Source: Arthrobacter sp. ov407
GTDB lineage: Bacteria; Actinomycetota; Actinomycetes; Actinomycetales; Micrococcaceae
Length of the DNA: 64,000 bases
Reading direction: 5' to 3'
Assembly (NCBI RefSeq): GCF_900102895.1
Contig: NZ_FNGD01000007.1
Location: 186,001-250,000, forward strand
The notes under the pieces are model-generated. The model ran no database searches. It was given only the letters and a program-made list of their open reading frames with translations, and was not told where the DNA came from. Every line of letters starts with the position of its first letter. Position 1 is the first letter of the stretch. The translations under genes were made by a program, and so were the position numbers. Of the stretch, positions 35,488-45,464 are shown piece by piece.

Positions 35488-35513
35488 TATCTAAGCAGGA
35501 GCACGGCGCGCAT
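35487..35513 (-). CDS. leuS leader peptide MRAVLLLR
   Basis: An 8-residue frame, ATG to TAG, with three consecutive Leu codons CTC CTG CTT. TAAAGT ends exactly 6 nt before the ATG, so it is probably leaderless. A terminator and competing stems follow before leuS. The sequence around the Leu codons is very close to that of the leuA leader at 419-475 (TGCGCGC, then Leu codons, then CTTAG). Confidence 0.87.
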   Translation of the reverse strand: MRAVLLLR

Positions 35514-35519
35514 AGGACC

Positions 35520-35550
35520 ACTTTAGCCCCTCGGGCTGGTTCGCGCTCAA
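35520..35550 (-). promoter_or_regulatory. Promoter of the leuS leader
   Basis: TAAAGT (35525-35520) as -10 box and TTGAGC (35550-35545) as a possible -35 at 19 nt spacing, on the minus strand. Confidence 0.6.
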
Positions 35551-36059
35551 CCGACAGCGCCGATGCTGCCCGGTAGTCGGAGCCGACTCGCGCTCCGGCG
35601 TCCTTCGTGGGCCGCTAGGTCCAAAATTGTTACAAATGCCATACCTATGGACTAGCGGTACTTACAGCCCGTTGCTGCACGCCCTCGGCGGGTACCGAAA
35701 CGGAAATTCGGGGAGCTCCTCAAGGAAAAAACGGGTATAAGAACGATCGGCACTCGGGTAGCTGTCGGCGAGAGCCCGGGCAGTTCCACGAAGTTTGCAC
35801 CGAAAATGCATTATGGGTCTTCACGCTGGGAAAAACCTGTGAAAAACCGGTGACGGAGCCAATAATTTTAATCTTGCCAAACGATTCGAATGGGAACACT
35901 ATTCGATAAAGATCAGCAAATGGGATCTCTTGGGGGGATTCGCAAATGGTCTCGGGTTGAGGAGCCTGTCATGTATCACTTGCGTAATTCTTCTGCGTGC
36001 CTGCCGAAAACTCCCGCTGGACGCACTCGCGGCGCCGGCTCCCTGGAACAGGGCTAGCC
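35526..36059. promoter_or_regulatory. AT-richer intergenic region upstream of the RND operon
   Basis: No gene is convincing here. Between about 35610 and 35960 the sequence is clearly AT-richer than its neighbours. It holds an 11-bp tandem repeat (listed separately), a direct repeat ATTCGAA / ATTCGAT around 35884 and 35901, and TTGCCA near 35874 as a possible -35. A start codon for the first permease lies at 36060 with CAGGG 6 nt before it. Confidence 0.5.
35831..35852. repeat. 11-bp direct repeat, candidate response-regulator site
   Basis: AAAAACCTGTG (35831-35841) and AAAAACCGGTG (35842-35852) differ at one base and abut. An 11-bp period is what OmpR/PhoB-type regulators recognise. No such regulator is encoded in the window, so this is an inference. 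Confidence 0.5.
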
Positions 36060-39000
36060 ATGTTCGGCTGGATCACCCGTTTCAGTATGCAGTTCCGCAT
36101 CCTGGTTCTCGCCGTGGCCGCCGGGCTCATTGCCTTCGGGGTAGTGAACGTCCCCAACGTAGCCATCGACAGCATGCCCGAGTTTGCCCCCGCGCACGTC
36201 GAGATCCAGACCGAGGCCTTGGGCCTCTCAGCTGCCGAAGTCGAACAGCTCATTACCGCTCCGATGGAAGCCGACCTCCTGAACGGCGTGGCGTGGTTGG
36301 ATGAAATCCGGTCCAAATCCGTTCCCGGCCTGTCCTCCATCGAGCTCGTGTTCGAACCGGGCACCGACCTTCTGCGCGCGCGCCAACTCGTGGCCGAACG
36401 TATGACCCAGGCCCACGCACTGCCGAACGTCTCCGCGCCGCCACTGATCATGCAACCGCTGTCGTCAACCAGCCGCGTCCTCATGGTCCGGATGAACTCC
36501 AAGGAGCTCTCCGGGATCGAAATGTCGGTGCTGGCCCGGTGGAAGATCAAGCCGCGGCTGATCGGCATTCCCGGTGTCGCCAACGTATCCATTTGGGGAC
36601 AGCGCGAGCAGCAGCTCCAGGTCGAGGTGACCCCCACGCAGATGCGCGACAAGGGCATCACGCTCGAACAGATCATCAAGACCACAGGCAACGCAGTCTG
36701 GGTGTCGCCCCTGAGCTTCCTCGAGGCGTCTACCCCCGGCACGGGCGGCTTTGTGGAGTCGCCAAGCCAGCGTCTTGGCATCCAGCACGTCTTGCCCATC
36801 CGAACGCCCGCGGACTTGGCCAAGGTCAGTGTCGAGGACGCCCAACCTCCCATGCTCCTCGGTGACATTGCCCAGGTGAAGGAGGACCATCAGCCGCTGA
36901 TCGGAGACGCCGTCGTCGGTCAGGATGCAGGCCTCCTGCTGGTCGTGGAGAAGTTCCCCGGTACCAGCGCGTTACAAGTCACCAAGGACATCGAAGCTGC
37001 CCTGAGCGACATGCAGCCCGGACTTTCCGGAGTCCAGATGGATACGTCCGTCTTCCGGCCCGCCTCGTTCCTGCAGGATGCAGTGGACGGACTCGGCGTG
37101 GCGTTGCTCGTGAGCCTCCTGATCGCCGTCCTGCTCTTCTGGGTCCTCTTCCGCTCCTGGCGTGTCGCCGTGATTGCCCTCGTGGCCATCACCACGACAG
37201 TCATGGCGGCAGGAGTCGTGCTCTACTTGCTCGATTCCACACTGAATATCTCGATCCTGGCCGGCATCGTCCTGGGTGTTTCCGTGATTGTGGGAGACAT
37301 CGTGGAGGATGTGCAGGCGCAGCGGCGCCGGCCGTTGCGGACCACCGAGACCGAGACTGATGCCACCATCAGGTTCCGTATGGTCCAGCTTGTCCGCAGC
37401 GTCCGCACCCCGCTGTTCCACGGGTCCCTCATCATGGCCCTTGCGCTTGTTCCGACGCTGTTCGTTACGGGAGTCGGCGGTGCGTTCTTCCAGCCGCTCT
37501 TCTGGTCCCTGGCACTGGCGCTTACCGCGTCCATGCTGGTGGGTTTGTCCGTGACACCGGTCCTGGCATATCTCCTGCTTCCCGGTGAGAAAGCCCGCCG
37601 GGCGGACTCGCAGGCTGTTGTCCGGGCCAGGTCCTACTACAACCGGGCCCTCGAGGGCGCACGCTCCCGCACCGCGCTCGGCATCGTCGCTGTCGCCGTC
37701 GTGGGACTGCTGGGACTGGCCGCTGCATCCCAGGTGGTCGGAAACCGGGCGGTCGTTCCGACCATTCCGGACCGAACGCTCCTGGTGCAGTGGGACTCGA
37801 TGGCAGGCACGTCCAACGACGAAGTCCGCAGGGTGGCGTCGAAGGCGTCCGACGAACTGCGGACCCTGCCGGGTGTTTCGGGAGTGGGCGGGCATATCGG
37901 CCGCGCCATTTCCTCCGACCAGGTTGTTGGGAACAGCTCCGCGGAACTCTGGGTGTCCGTCACACCGGATGCCAACTTCAGCGAAACGGAGCAGGCGGTC
38001 CGCGACGTCGTCCAGGGATACCCGGGCATTGCGCACAACGTGGTCAACTACTCCCAGCAAAAGATTGGTGAACAGCGCAGCAGCATGGATCCGGGATTCG
38101 CCGTCCGCGTCTACGGAACCGACCTGCCGGTCCTTCGCGAAAAGGCCGAAGAGGTCCGCAAGGCGATCGAAAAGGTCGACGGCGTGAAGAACCCGACGAT
38201 CAATGCCAGCGCCTTGACGCCCATCGTCGAAGTCGAGGTCAACCTCGAGGCGGCGCAGAAGGTCGGCATCAAACCCGGCGACGCACGGCGGGCCGCTGCC
38301 TCCCTCATGCAGGGCATCGTGGTCGGCAACCTTTTCGAACAGCAGAAGGTCTTTGAAGTGGTGGTCCGCGGCGCGGTGGGTGTCAGGGATGACCTGACCA
38401 GCATTCGCGAACTACTGCTCGACACGCCAAGCGGCGGCCGGGTCCAGCTGGGCCAGATCGCCGACATCCGGCTCGTTCCGAGTGAAGCCGTGATCTTGCA
38501 CGATGACACCTCGCGCCGGATCGACGTCGTGGCCGAGGTCACCGGGCGGCCGCTCGCGGATATCCAGCGCGACATCAACGCGGCGATCGAGCAGATCCAG
38601 TTCCCGCTGGAGTACCACGCCGAGATCCCCACGAAATACAGCGAACAGCTCGCCGGGGACGCCTTGGTGCTGTGGATCGGCGCGGCAGCCCTCCTGGCCA
38701 TCCTGCTCCTTCTCCAGACAGCCGTGCGGAGCTGGAAGCTGGCGCTTGCCATCTTCCTTTCCCTGCCGGCCGCGCTGGCCGGTTCCGCCGTGGCAGCGTG
38801 GATCGCGGGAGGCGCCATCACTGTGCTGGCGCTCACTGCGTTTGCCGCGGTGCTGGCCGTCGCTGTCCGCAATGCGACGCTGCTCTCGGCCAAGACGGAT
38901 GAGCTGTGGCGCGCTGCCCCGCACGAATCCCCTGACAAAGTCATCATGATGGCGGCCCGGGACCGGGTATCGCCCATCCTGAAGGCCGCCCTGATCACAA

Positions 39001-39236
39001 TGGCGATCTTGATTCCGCCGGGACTCTTCGGCGGTGCCGTCGGCGGGGCTCTCCTGGGTCCGATGGCCCTGATCATTGTCAGCGGACTCATCACTACAAC
39101 TCTCATCGGGATCTTCGTACTCCCCCTGCTGGCACTCTGGTTCGGACCCAGGTCCGCCCCAGAAGAGTGGGCCGAAGTCTACGAGGCCGAAGTTCCCGTC
39201 CAGCCCGTTACGCAGGAAAAGGTGGAAGCAAAATGA
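36060..39236 (+). CDS. RND efflux permease, CzcA/CusA-like, with altered proton-relay motif
   Basis: A 1058-aa permease with the RND plan: TM1 (MQFRILVLAVAAGL), first large loop (about 35-335), TM2-6, second large loop (about 545-870), TM8-12. The N-terminal PEFAPAHVEIQTEALGLSAAEVEQL matches the heavy-metal (HME) subfamily. In TM4, where CzcA has VDGAVVIVEN, this protein reads IVGDIVEDVQAQ (Asp413 remains), so the Asp and Glu of the proton relay are Gly and Gln. It overlaps the adaptor gene by ATGA. It may need the second permease for energy. Confidence 0.9.
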   Translation: MFGWITRFSMQFRILVLAVAAGLIAFGVVNVPNVAIDSMPEFAPAHVEIQTEALGLSAAEVEQLITAPMEADLLNGVAWLDEIRSKSVPGLSSIELVFEPGTDLLRARQLVAERMTQAHALPNVSAPPLIMQPLSSTSRVLMVRMNSKELSGIEMSVLARWKIKPRLIGIPGVANVSIWGQREQQLQVEVTPTQMRDKGITLEQIIKTTGNAVWVSPLSFLEASTPGTGGFVESPSQRLGIQHVLPIRTPADLAKVSVEDAQPPMLLGDIAQVKEDHQPLIGDAVVGQDAGLLLVVEKFPGTSALQVTKDIEAALSDMQPGLSGVQMDTSVFRPASFLQDAVDGLGVALLVSLLIAVLLFWVLFRSWRVAVIALVAITTTVMAAGVVLYLLDSTLNISILAGIVLGVSVIVGDIVEDVQAQRRRPLRTTETETDATIRFRMVQLVRSVRTPLFHGSLIMALALVPTLFVTGVGGAFFQPLFWSLALALTASMLVGLSVTPVLAYLLLPGEKARRADSQAVVRARSYYNRALEGARSRTALGIVAVAVVGLLGLAAASQVVGNRAVVPTIPDRTLLVQWDSMAGTSNDEVRRVASKASDELRTLPGVSGVGGHIGRAISSDQVVGNSSAELWVSVTPDANFSETEQAVRDVVQGYPGIAHNVVNYSQQKIGEQRSSMDPGFAVRVYGTDLPVLREKAEEVRKAIEKVDGVKNPTINASALTPIVEVEVNLEAAQKVGIKPGDARRAAASLMQGIVVGNLFEQQKVFEVVVRGAVGVRDDLTSIRELLLDTPSGGRVQLGQIADIRLVPSEAVILHDDTSRRIDVVAEVTGRPLADIQRDINAAIEQIQFPLEYHAEIPTKYSEQLAGDALVLWIGAAALLAILLLLQTAVRSWKLALAIFLSLPAALAGSAVAAWIAGGAITVLALTAFAAVLAVAVRNATLLSAKTDELWRAAPHESPDKVIMMAARDRVSPILKAALITMAILIPPGLFGGAVGGALLGPMALIIVSGLITTTLIGIFVLPLLALWFGPRSAPEEWAEVYEAEVPVQPVTQEKVEAK

Positions 39237-39691
39237 CCAGCCAACAGCCCCTGCGGCGCCTGCCACTGGCGGCCGCCGTATGCGCAGCACTTCTGTTCGC
39301 GTTGCCCGCATGTGCCCAGACGACGGCGGCGGCCCCGGCGGCCGTATCGGCCAACGATCCCGCCAAGGTGGAAAAGAATGCGGCAACGGGCATCGCGAAG
39401 CTGACCTTGACCGAAAAGGGCGTCGAACGCCTCGACCTGAAGACCGGTACCGTCAAGGCCGGTAAGGGGACCGACGTCGTCGTGCCCTACGCAGCCCTGC
39501 TCTATGACGCCAACGGAAAGACCTGGGTGTACACCAACCCGGCCCCGCGGGTCTATCAGCGGCAGGCGGTCACAGTAGCCAAGGTGGAGGACGGAGTGGT
39601 CACGGCCTCGGCTGGCCCCGCGGCCGGCACCACAATCGTGATCGTCGGCGCGGCTGAACTCTTCGGCGCTGAATTCGATACGGCACACTGA
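39233..39691 (+). CDS. Short lipoprotein, RND adaptor-like (CusB/CzcB C-terminal domain)
   Basis: A 152-aa exported protein. The signal sequence has lipobox LPAC with Cys27. The rest (about 50-140), including VVVPYAALLYDANGKTWVY and RQAVTVAKVEDGVVTASAGP, resembles the beta-barrel/membrane-proximal C-terminal part of CusB/CzcB adaptors. The lipoyl and coiled-coil hairpin domains that reach an outer-membrane channel are missing, which makes sense in a cell without an outer membrane. It sits between two permease genes with a 4-nt overlap and a 1-nt gap. Confidence 0.8.
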   Translation: MTSQQPLRRLPLAAAVCAALLFALPACAQTTAAAPAAVSANDPAKVEKNAATGIAKLTLTEKGVERLDLKTGTVKAGKGTDVVVPYAALLYDANGKTWVYTNPAPRVYQRQAVTVAKVEDGVVTASAGPAAGTTIVIVGAAELFGAEFDTAH

Positions 39692-39692
39692 C

Positions 39693-42600
39693 ATGCGCCG
39701 GATTGTCGCTGCAAGTCTGAGGTTCCGGTCGATCATCATTGCGATGGCGGCTGCCCTCATGATCGTGGGCGGCGCGCAACTCAGCAGGGCTTCGGTGGAT
39801 GTTTTCCCTGAGTTTGCACCGCCCCGCGTCGAGGTCCAGACGGCGTGTCTGGGACTCACCGCCTCCGAGGTTGAGGAACTGGTAACGGTTCCGATGGAGG
39901 AGGCCTTCAACGGCATCGACGGCCTGGACCAGATGCGGTCGAAGTCTGTGTCGCAGCTGTCCGCCATCGTGATGGAGTTCAAGCCCGGAACCGATCTGCT
40001 TACCGCCAGGCAACTGGTGTCGGAGCGGATGGCAACGGTCATACCGACGCTGCCTACCTGGGCCGCGCCGCCGGTGATGCTCCAGCCGCTGTCCTCCACC
40101 AGCCGTGTCATGAAGATCGGGCTGTCCTCCGAGACCCGCTCCCTGATCGAGATGTCCATGGTTTCCTACTGGAATATCCGGGCACACCTCCTGCGGGTGC
40201 CGGGCGTCGCCAACGTGGCGATCTGGGGCGAACGCCTTCAGATGCTGCAGGTCCAGGTTGATCCGGCCAAGCTGGCGGCCCACAAGGTCACGCTGGAGAA
40301 CGTCATGAACTCCACGTCCGACGCCTTGGATGCCGGCCTGCTCAAGTACTCTGAGGGTGCCCTGATCGGCACCGGCGGGGCGCTGGAGACGCCCAGCCAG
40401 AGCTTGACCGTCAGGCACGTACAACCCATCACGTCTCCGGCGGACCTTGCCCAAGTGCCCTTGGAAGAACGTGAGGGACGGCCTCCCCTGCGGCTCGCCG
40501 ACGTGGCCAACGTCGTGGAGGACCACCAGCAACTGATCGGTGACGCGGTCATCAACGGCGGCCCCGGACTCATGCTCATTGTCGAAAAGCTGCCGTGGGG
40601 CAACACGCTCGAAGTCACGCGTGGGGTTGAGGAAGCGCTCAAGGAACTGCAACCCGGCCTGACCGGTATCGCAGTCGACACCACCTTGTTCCGGCCTGCC
40701 TCGTTCATCGAGGAGTCCCTCGGCAACCTGAGCCTCGCGCTGCTGCTGGGCTGCTTCCTGGTGGTCCTGGTGCTGAGCGTCTTCCTGTTCCAATGGCGGA
40801 CGGCGCTGGTCAGCGTGACGGCGATCCCGTTGTCGCTGATGGCAGCGGCCCTGGTGCTCTATTGGACCGGAGGCACGATTAATACGATGGTGCTTGCGGG
40901 GCTGGTGATTGCCGTCGGGGTGGTGGTGGACGATGCCATCATCGACGTCGAGAACATCGTCAGACGACTCCGGCACCACCGGGCCAGCGGCGGGACCGAA
41001 AGTACCGCCCGTGTGGTCGTCAATGCCTCCCTGGAAGTTCGCGGCCCCATCGTCTACGCCACACTGATTATCGTGGCCGCCACGGTGCCGATCTTCTTCC
41101 TGGACGGGCTGACCGGCGCCTTCTTCCGCCCCCTGGCCACGTCCTACACTCTGGCCGTGATGGCGTCCATGCTGGTGGCCCTCACGGTCACGCCGGCCAT
41201 GGCGTACATCTTCCTGCGCAATGCCAAGCTTGAAGATCGGGATCCGCCGGTGGTCAGGGTTCTCAAGCGCTGGTACGGCGCGGCCCTGCGGCCCATTGTG
41301 AAGCGGCCGCTCCCGGGCTACCTCGCGGTGGCGGCGCTCGGCGTCGTCGGAATCATCGCGGCCCCGCTCCTGGGTCAGTCGCTGTTGCCGTCGTTCAAGG
41401 AACGCGACTTCCTCATGCACTGGGTCACCCAACCCGGCACGTCCAATGCCGAGGAAGTGCGCGTGAGCCAGTTGGCCTGCCGGGAGCTGATGACCATTCC
41501 AGGCGTCAACAACTGCGGGTCCCACATCGGTCAGGCGTTCGCCGCCGATGAGGTGGTGGGCGTCAACTTTGGAGAGAACTGGATCAGCGTTGACCCCTCG
41601 GTCGACTACGACAAAACCCTGGCCTCTATCCAGCAGGTCGTGGACGGGTACCCCGGCATCCACCGGGACGTCCAGACCTACCTCAAGGAACGTGTCCGCG
41701 AGGTGCTTACCGGCACGGGCTACTCAATCGTCGTCCGTGTGTACGGCGATGACCTGAACACGCTGAAGAAGCAGGCGGACAAGGTCAAGACTGTCCTTGC
41801 TGGCATCGAGGGGGCCATCGGGGCCAAGGTCGCCCTGCAGGTCAATGTCCCGCAGGTGGAAGTCGAGGTGAACCTGGACGCCGCCAACCGCTATGGCCTG
41901 AAACCCGGTGACGTCCGCCGTGCCGCAGCCACCCTGGTCTCCGGTGAGGAGGTCGGTGACGTGTACCGGGACGGCAAAGCCTACGACGTCCAGGTCTGGA
42001 GTCCTCCCGCGATCAGGACCAGCGTCACAAGCATCGAGAACCTCCCGCTGGACACTCCCAGCGGACAGACGATCCGGGTGGCTGATGTCGCCAAGATCAC
42101 GGTAAAGCCCACTCCCAATGTCATTGAGCGTTCGGAAGGGTCCCGCCGACTCGATGTCAGCGCCAACGTCAAGGAAGGCGATCTCGCAAAAGTCGTCGAG
42201 AAACTCGAATCCGACCTCAAGTCGGTGGAGTTCCCCAGTGGTTACAGCGCGGACATCCTGGGCGAATACGCAGAGCGGCAGGCCGCCTCACAGCGGCTTC
42301 TCCTCTTCGCGGCCGGAGCCCTGGTTGTGGTGTTCCTCCTGCTCCAAGCGGCATTCCGCAGCTGGCGGCTTGCCACCCTTGGCATCCTGACGCTGCCGGT
42401 AGCCCTGGTGGGCGGGGTGATCGCCGCGCACATGAGCGGCGGAATCCTGTCCCTCGGGTCGCTTGTCGGGTTCCTGACAGTGATGGGCATCGCCGCCCGC
42501 AACGGCATCCTGCTCATCAACCACTTCCAGCATCTGGAGCAGTTCGAGGGCATGCCGTTCGGCCGGGGCCTGGTCCTGCGGGGCGCGGCCGAACGCTTGT

Positions 42601-42836
42601 CACCAATCCTGATGACCACGCTCGCCACCGCACTCGCACTGGTGCCGCTGGTGATGTTGGGTAACCGGCCCGGCCATGAGATCGAGCACCCCATGGCCGT
42701 AGTGATCCTGGGCGGGCTGGTGACTTCGACACTGGTCAACTTGTTCATCGTTCCATCGCTGTACCTTCGCTTCGCCAAGAAAGGTCCGGCACGTGAACGC
42801 GGGGCCCGCGAGCCGGAACCCATACCAGCCGCCTAA
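39693..42836 (+). CDS. RND efflux permease, CzcA/CusA-like, intact proton-relay motif
   Basis: A 1047-aa RND permease homologous to the one upstream. [25 protein letters not shown] identifies the HME-like N-terminus (quoted from about residue 30). TM4 reads [12 protein letters not shown] with Asp413, Asp414, Asp418 and Glu420, so the acidic proton relay is present. TM11 has [14 protein letters not shown]. The CzcA DFG element before this motif is not conserved, so the substrate (Cu, Ag, Zn or another cation) cannot be told. Likely forms the active partner of a heteromeric pump with the other permease. Confidence 0.92.
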   Translation: MRRIVAASLRFRSIIIAMAAALMIVGGAQLSRASVDVFPEFAPPRVEVQTACLGLTASEVEELVTVPMEEAFNGIDGLDQMRSKSVSQLSAIVMEFKPGTDLLTARQLVSERMATVIPTLPTWAAPPVMLQPLSSTSRVMKIGLSSETRSLIEMSMVSYWNIRAHLLRVPGVANVAIWGERLQMLQVQVDPAKLAAHKVTLENVMNSTSDALDAGLLKYSEGALIGTGGALETPSQSLTVRHVQPITSPADLAQVPLEEREGRPPLRLADVANVVEDHQQLIGDAVINGGPGLMLIVEKLPWGNTLEVTRGVEEALKELQPGLTGIAVDTTLFRPASFIEESLGNLSLALLLGCFLVVLVLSVFLFQWRTALVSVTAIPLSLMAAALVLYWTGGTINTMVLAGLVIAVGVVVDDAIIDVENIVRRLRHHRASGGTESTARVVVNASLEVRGPIVYATLIIVAATVPIFFLDGLTGAFFRPLATSYTLAVMASMLVALTVTPAMAYIFLRNAKLEDRDPPVVRVLKRWYGAALRPIVKRPLPGYLAVAALGVVGIIAAPLLGQSLLPSFKERDFLMHWVTQPGTSNAEEVRVSQLACRELMTIPGVNNCGSHIGQAFAADEVVGVNFGENWISVDPSVDYDKTLASIQQVVDGYPGIHRDVQTYLKERVREVLTGTGYSIVVRVYGDDLNTLKKQADKVKTVLAGIEGAIGAKVALQVNVPQVEVEVNLDAANRYGLKPGDVRRAAATLVSGEEVGDVYRDGKAYDVQVWSPPAIRTSVTSIENLPLDTPSGQTIRVADVAKITVKPTPNVIERSEGSRRLDVSANVKEGDLAKVVEKLESDLKSVEFPSGYSADILGEYAERQAASQRLLLFAAGALVVVFLLLQAAFRSWRLATLGILTLPVALVGGVIAAHMSGGILSLGSLVGFLTVMGIAARNGILLINHFQHLEQFEGMPFGRGLVLRGAAERLSPILMTTLATALALVPLVMLGNRPGHEIEHPMAVVILGGLVTSTLVNLFIVPSLYLRFAKKGPARERGAREPEPIPAA

Positions 42837-42866
42837 CACCAACCACGCAACAGAAAGGCCAGTCAG

Positions 42867-43772
42867 ATGACACCACGATCTAAGAGACTAACGGCCTACG
42901 GCTCCGTGCTCTTGCTGGTGGTGGCGTCACTGACGGCGGCGACGGCGGTGGCGGCCGCCCCGGCGGCCGCCAGTTCCCAGGAACTGTGCGGCCCCGGCTC
43001 GGCGTTATCGTTCCACCGTTCCGCTTTCCCGGCGAAGCCTGAGATTGACAACAAGTGGCTCAGGCTCGAGCCCGGAAGGCAGTACACCACCACCGGCAAG
43101 GTAGTCTCGCCGGACGGAACGACCGCCCGCACGGTGATCAGCACCGTCACGGGACTGACCAAGGTCATCGACGGGGTCAAGACGATCGCGATTTGGGACC
43201 GCGACTACCGGGACGGTGAACTCGTGGAGTCCGAGCTCGCCTTCTTCGCCCAGACGAGGAAGGGGGCGGTGTGGCTCTTCGGCGAGTATCCGGAGGAGTA
43301 CGAGAACGGCAAGCTTGTCGGCGCCCCCAGCACGTTCATCAGCGGCATCGACGAGGCCCGGGCCGGCATAGCGATGCAGGCCAAGCCGCACCGGAACACG
43401 CCGGCCTACGCCCAGGCCTACGCCCCCAGCGTGGACTTCCTGGACTGCGGTGACGTCTTCGCCAAGCACTTGCGCGTCTGTGTCCCCACGGGGTGCTACG
43501 ACGACGTCATGGTGATCGATGAGTTCAACCCGCTGGAGCCGCCGAGCGCGGGCCACCAGCGCAAGTATTACGCGCCCCGGACCGGGCTCATCAAAGTGAC
43601 GGCCGTGGGCGGCGAAGAGCAGGAGTTCATGGATCTGGTCAAGATCAAGAAGCTCAACAGAACGGAACTGGCCAGCGTCAATGCGCATGCGCTGGCGATT
43701 GACCGCCGCGGCTACACGGTCAGCAAGGACGTCTACGCCAAGACGCCGCGCGCTGTCGTGAAGACCCGGTAA
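42867..43772 (+). CDS. Secreted protein of unknown function, last gene of the RND operon
   Basis: A 301-aa protein with a clear Sec signal peptide (about 1-36, cut near AAAS). The mature part has four to five Cys (ELCGPG, FLDCGDVF, RVCVPTGCYDD), repeated strands and no recognised domain. DKWLRLEPGRQYTTTGKV-like sequence (NKWLRLEPGRQYTTTG) suggests a beta-sandwich. AGAAAGG lies 9 nt upstream of the ATG, 30 nt after the second permease. It may bind the exported metal outside the cell; this is only a guess from position and cysteines. Confidence 0.75.
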   Translation: MTPRSKRLTAYGSVLLLVVASLTAATAVAAAPAAASSQELCGPGSALSFHRSAFPAKPEIDNKWLRLEPGRQYTTTGKVVSPDGTTARTVISTVTGLTKVIDGVKTIAIWDRDYRDGELVESELAFFAQTRKGAVWLFGEYPEEYENGKLVGAPSTFISGIDEARAGIAMQAKPHRNTPAYAQAYAPSVDFLDCGDVFAKHLRVCVPTGCYDDVMVIDEFNPLEPPSAGHQRKYYAPRTGLIKVTAVGGEEQEFMDLVKIKKLNRTELASVNAHALAIDRRGYTVSKDVYAKTPRAVVKTR

Positions 43773-43780
43773 GAGCGGCC

Positions 43781-43798
43781 CGTGTCCCGAGGGACACG
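43781..43798. terminator. Short hairpin after the RND operon
   Basis: CGTGTCCC (43781-43788) pairs with GGGACACG (43791-43798) with a 2-nt loop, 8 nt past the last stop codon. Confidence 0.5.
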
Positions 43799-43803
43799 AC
43801 GGA

Positions 43804-43862
43804 GGCGGGACAATGAAGAGCTCCGGCCAGGTTTCCCTGGCCGGAGCTCTTCATTGTCCGCC
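43804..43862. terminator. Very long inverted repeat between convergent operons
   Basis: A perfect 22-bp stem (43810-43831 with 43836-43857; loop TTTC) is extended after one bulged G by GGCGG/CCGCC (43804-43808 with 43858-43862). It includes GAAGAGCTCCGGCCAGG and its complement. It lies between the RND operon and glpK and can terminate both. Confidence 0.85.
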
Positions 43863-43897
43863 GAAGCCGTGCCCGGTCAGCGGGTCAGGATGTGCCC

Positions 43898-45412
43898 CTA
43901 CTGGACGTCCTCGTCAACCCAGTCCATGGACTTGGTGACGGCCTTCTTCCAGAGGCGCATCTGGCGTTCCCGCTCGGCCTGGTCCATTCGAGGCTCCCAC
44001 CGCTTGTCCTCGGCCCAGTTGGCCGAGCACTCGCCCAGGTCCTTCCAGAATCCGACCGCCAAGCCGGCCGCGTAGGCTGCGCCCAGCGCTGTCGTCTCGA
44101 CCACCTTCGGACGGATGACCGGCACGCCGAGGATGTCCGCCTGGAACTGCATGAGGGCGTCGTTGGCGACCATGCCGCCGTCGACCTTCAGCTCCGTCAG
44201 CGGCACGCCGGAGTCGGCGTTGACGGCGTCGAGGACCTCACGGGTCTGGAAGGCGGTGGCCTCCAGCGCCGCGCGGGCGATGTGGGCCTTGTTCACAAAG
44301 CGGGTCAGGCCCACAATGGCGCCGCGGGCGTCCGAACGCCAGTACGGCGCGAAGAGGCCGGAGAACGCCGGCACAATGTACACGCCGCCGTTGTCCTCCA
44401 CCGAGGCCGCGAGGGTCTCGACCTCCGGGGCGCTGCTGATCAAGCCGAGATTGTCCCGCAGCCACTGGATCAACGAACCGGTGACGGCGATGGAGCCCTC
44501 CAGCGCGTAATGCGGCGCCGCGTCGCCGAGCTTGTAGCCAACCGTGGTCAGCAGCCCGTTCTTGGAGTGGATAATTTCCTCGGCCGTGTTGAAGATCAGG
44601 AAGCAGCCCGTGCCGTACGTGTTCTTGGCTTCGCCGGCATCAAACGCCGCCTGGCCGAACGTGGCCGCCTGCTGGTCGCCCAGGATGCCGGCCACAGGAA
44701 CCTCGCGCAGCAACTGGGAGGTGTGCACCGTGCCGTAGACCTCGGAGGAGGACTTGATGGTGGGCATCATGGAGGCCGGGACGCCGAACGCGTCCAGAAT
44801 CTCCTGGTCCCAGGACAGCGTCTCAAGGTCCATGAACATGGTCCGCGAGGCGTTGGTCACGTCGGTGACGTGCACTCCCCCGTCGACCCCGCCAGTCAGG
44901 TTCCAGAGCACCCAGCAGTCGGTGTTGCCGAAGACGAGATCGCCGGCTTCCGCCTTCGCCCGGGCACCCTCGACATTGTCCAGGATCCACTTGATCTTCG
45001 TGCCCGAGAAGTAGGTCGCCAGCGGCAGGCCCACCTTCTGCTTGAAGCGCTCCGGCCCTCCCTCTTTCGCGAGCTCGTCCACTATCGGCTGGGTGCGGGT
45101 GTCCTGCCACACGATGGCGTTGTAGATTGCCTCGCCGGTGGTCTTGTCCCAGACAACCGCTGTTTCGCGCTGGTTGGTGATGCCGACGGCGGCGATGTCG
45201 TGCCGGGTCAGGTTCGCCTTGGACAGGGCCGAGCCGATCACTTCGCGGGTGTTGTTCCAGATTTCGGCGGGGTTGTGCTCCACCCAGCCGGCCTGAGGGA
45301 AGATCTGCTCATGCTCCATCTGGCCGGAGGAGACGATGCTGCCGCTGTGGTCGAACACGATGGCGCGCGTGCTCGTGGTGCCCTGGTCGATGGCGACTAC
45401 GTACTGGTTCAT
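43898..45412 (-). CDS. glpK: Glycerol kinase
   Basis: Phosphorylates glycerol to glycerol-3-phosphate (504 aa). The FGGY kinase N-terminus [18 protein letters not shown], the substrate loop ([13 protein letters not shown] VEHNPAEIW), [10 protein letters not shown] and the C-terminal signature [21 protein letters not shown] are all present. AAGGACG lies about 7 nt before the ATG. It follows glpF by 52 nt and forms the glpD-glpF-glpK group. Confidence 0.97.
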   Translation of the reverse strand: MNQYVVAIDQGTTSTRAIVFDHSGSIVSSGQMEHEQIFPQAGWVEHNPAEIWNNTREVIGSALSKANLTRHDIAAVGITNQRETAVVWDKTTGEAIYNAIVWQDTRTQPIVDELAKEGGPERFKQKVGLPLATYFSGTKIKWILDNVEGARAKAEAGDLVFGNTDCWVLWNLTGGVDGGVHVTDVTNASRTMFMDLETLSWDQEILDAFGVPASMMPTIKSSSEVYGTVHTSQLLREVPVAGILGDQQAATFGQAAFDAGEAKNTYGTGCFLIFNTAEEIIHSKNGLLTTVGYKLGDAAPHYALEGSIAVTGSLIQWLRDNLGLISSAPEVETLAASVEDNGGVYIVPAFSGLFAPYWRSDARGAIVGLTRFVNKAHIARAALEATAFQTREVLDAVNADSGVPLTELKVDGGMVANDALMQFQADILGVPVIRPKVVETTALGAAYAAGLAVGFWKDLGECSANWAEDKRWEPRMDQAERERQMRLWKKAVTKSMDWVDEDVQ

Positions 45413-45464
45413 ATTGACGTCCTTGTCTGGTTGGCGTGGCAGTTGAACTGGCGGTTAGTGACTG

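Noticed and set aside
35405..35530. T-box riboswitch upstream of leuS or of the PheRS-like gene
   Set aside because: I looked for the conserved T-box bulge (AGGGTGGNACCGCG-like) and specifier loop in both leaders and found neither.
35930..36304. Small open frame before the first RND permease
   Set aside because: It overlaps the permease in another frame and lacks a ribosome site; the permease start at 36060 is well supported by homology.
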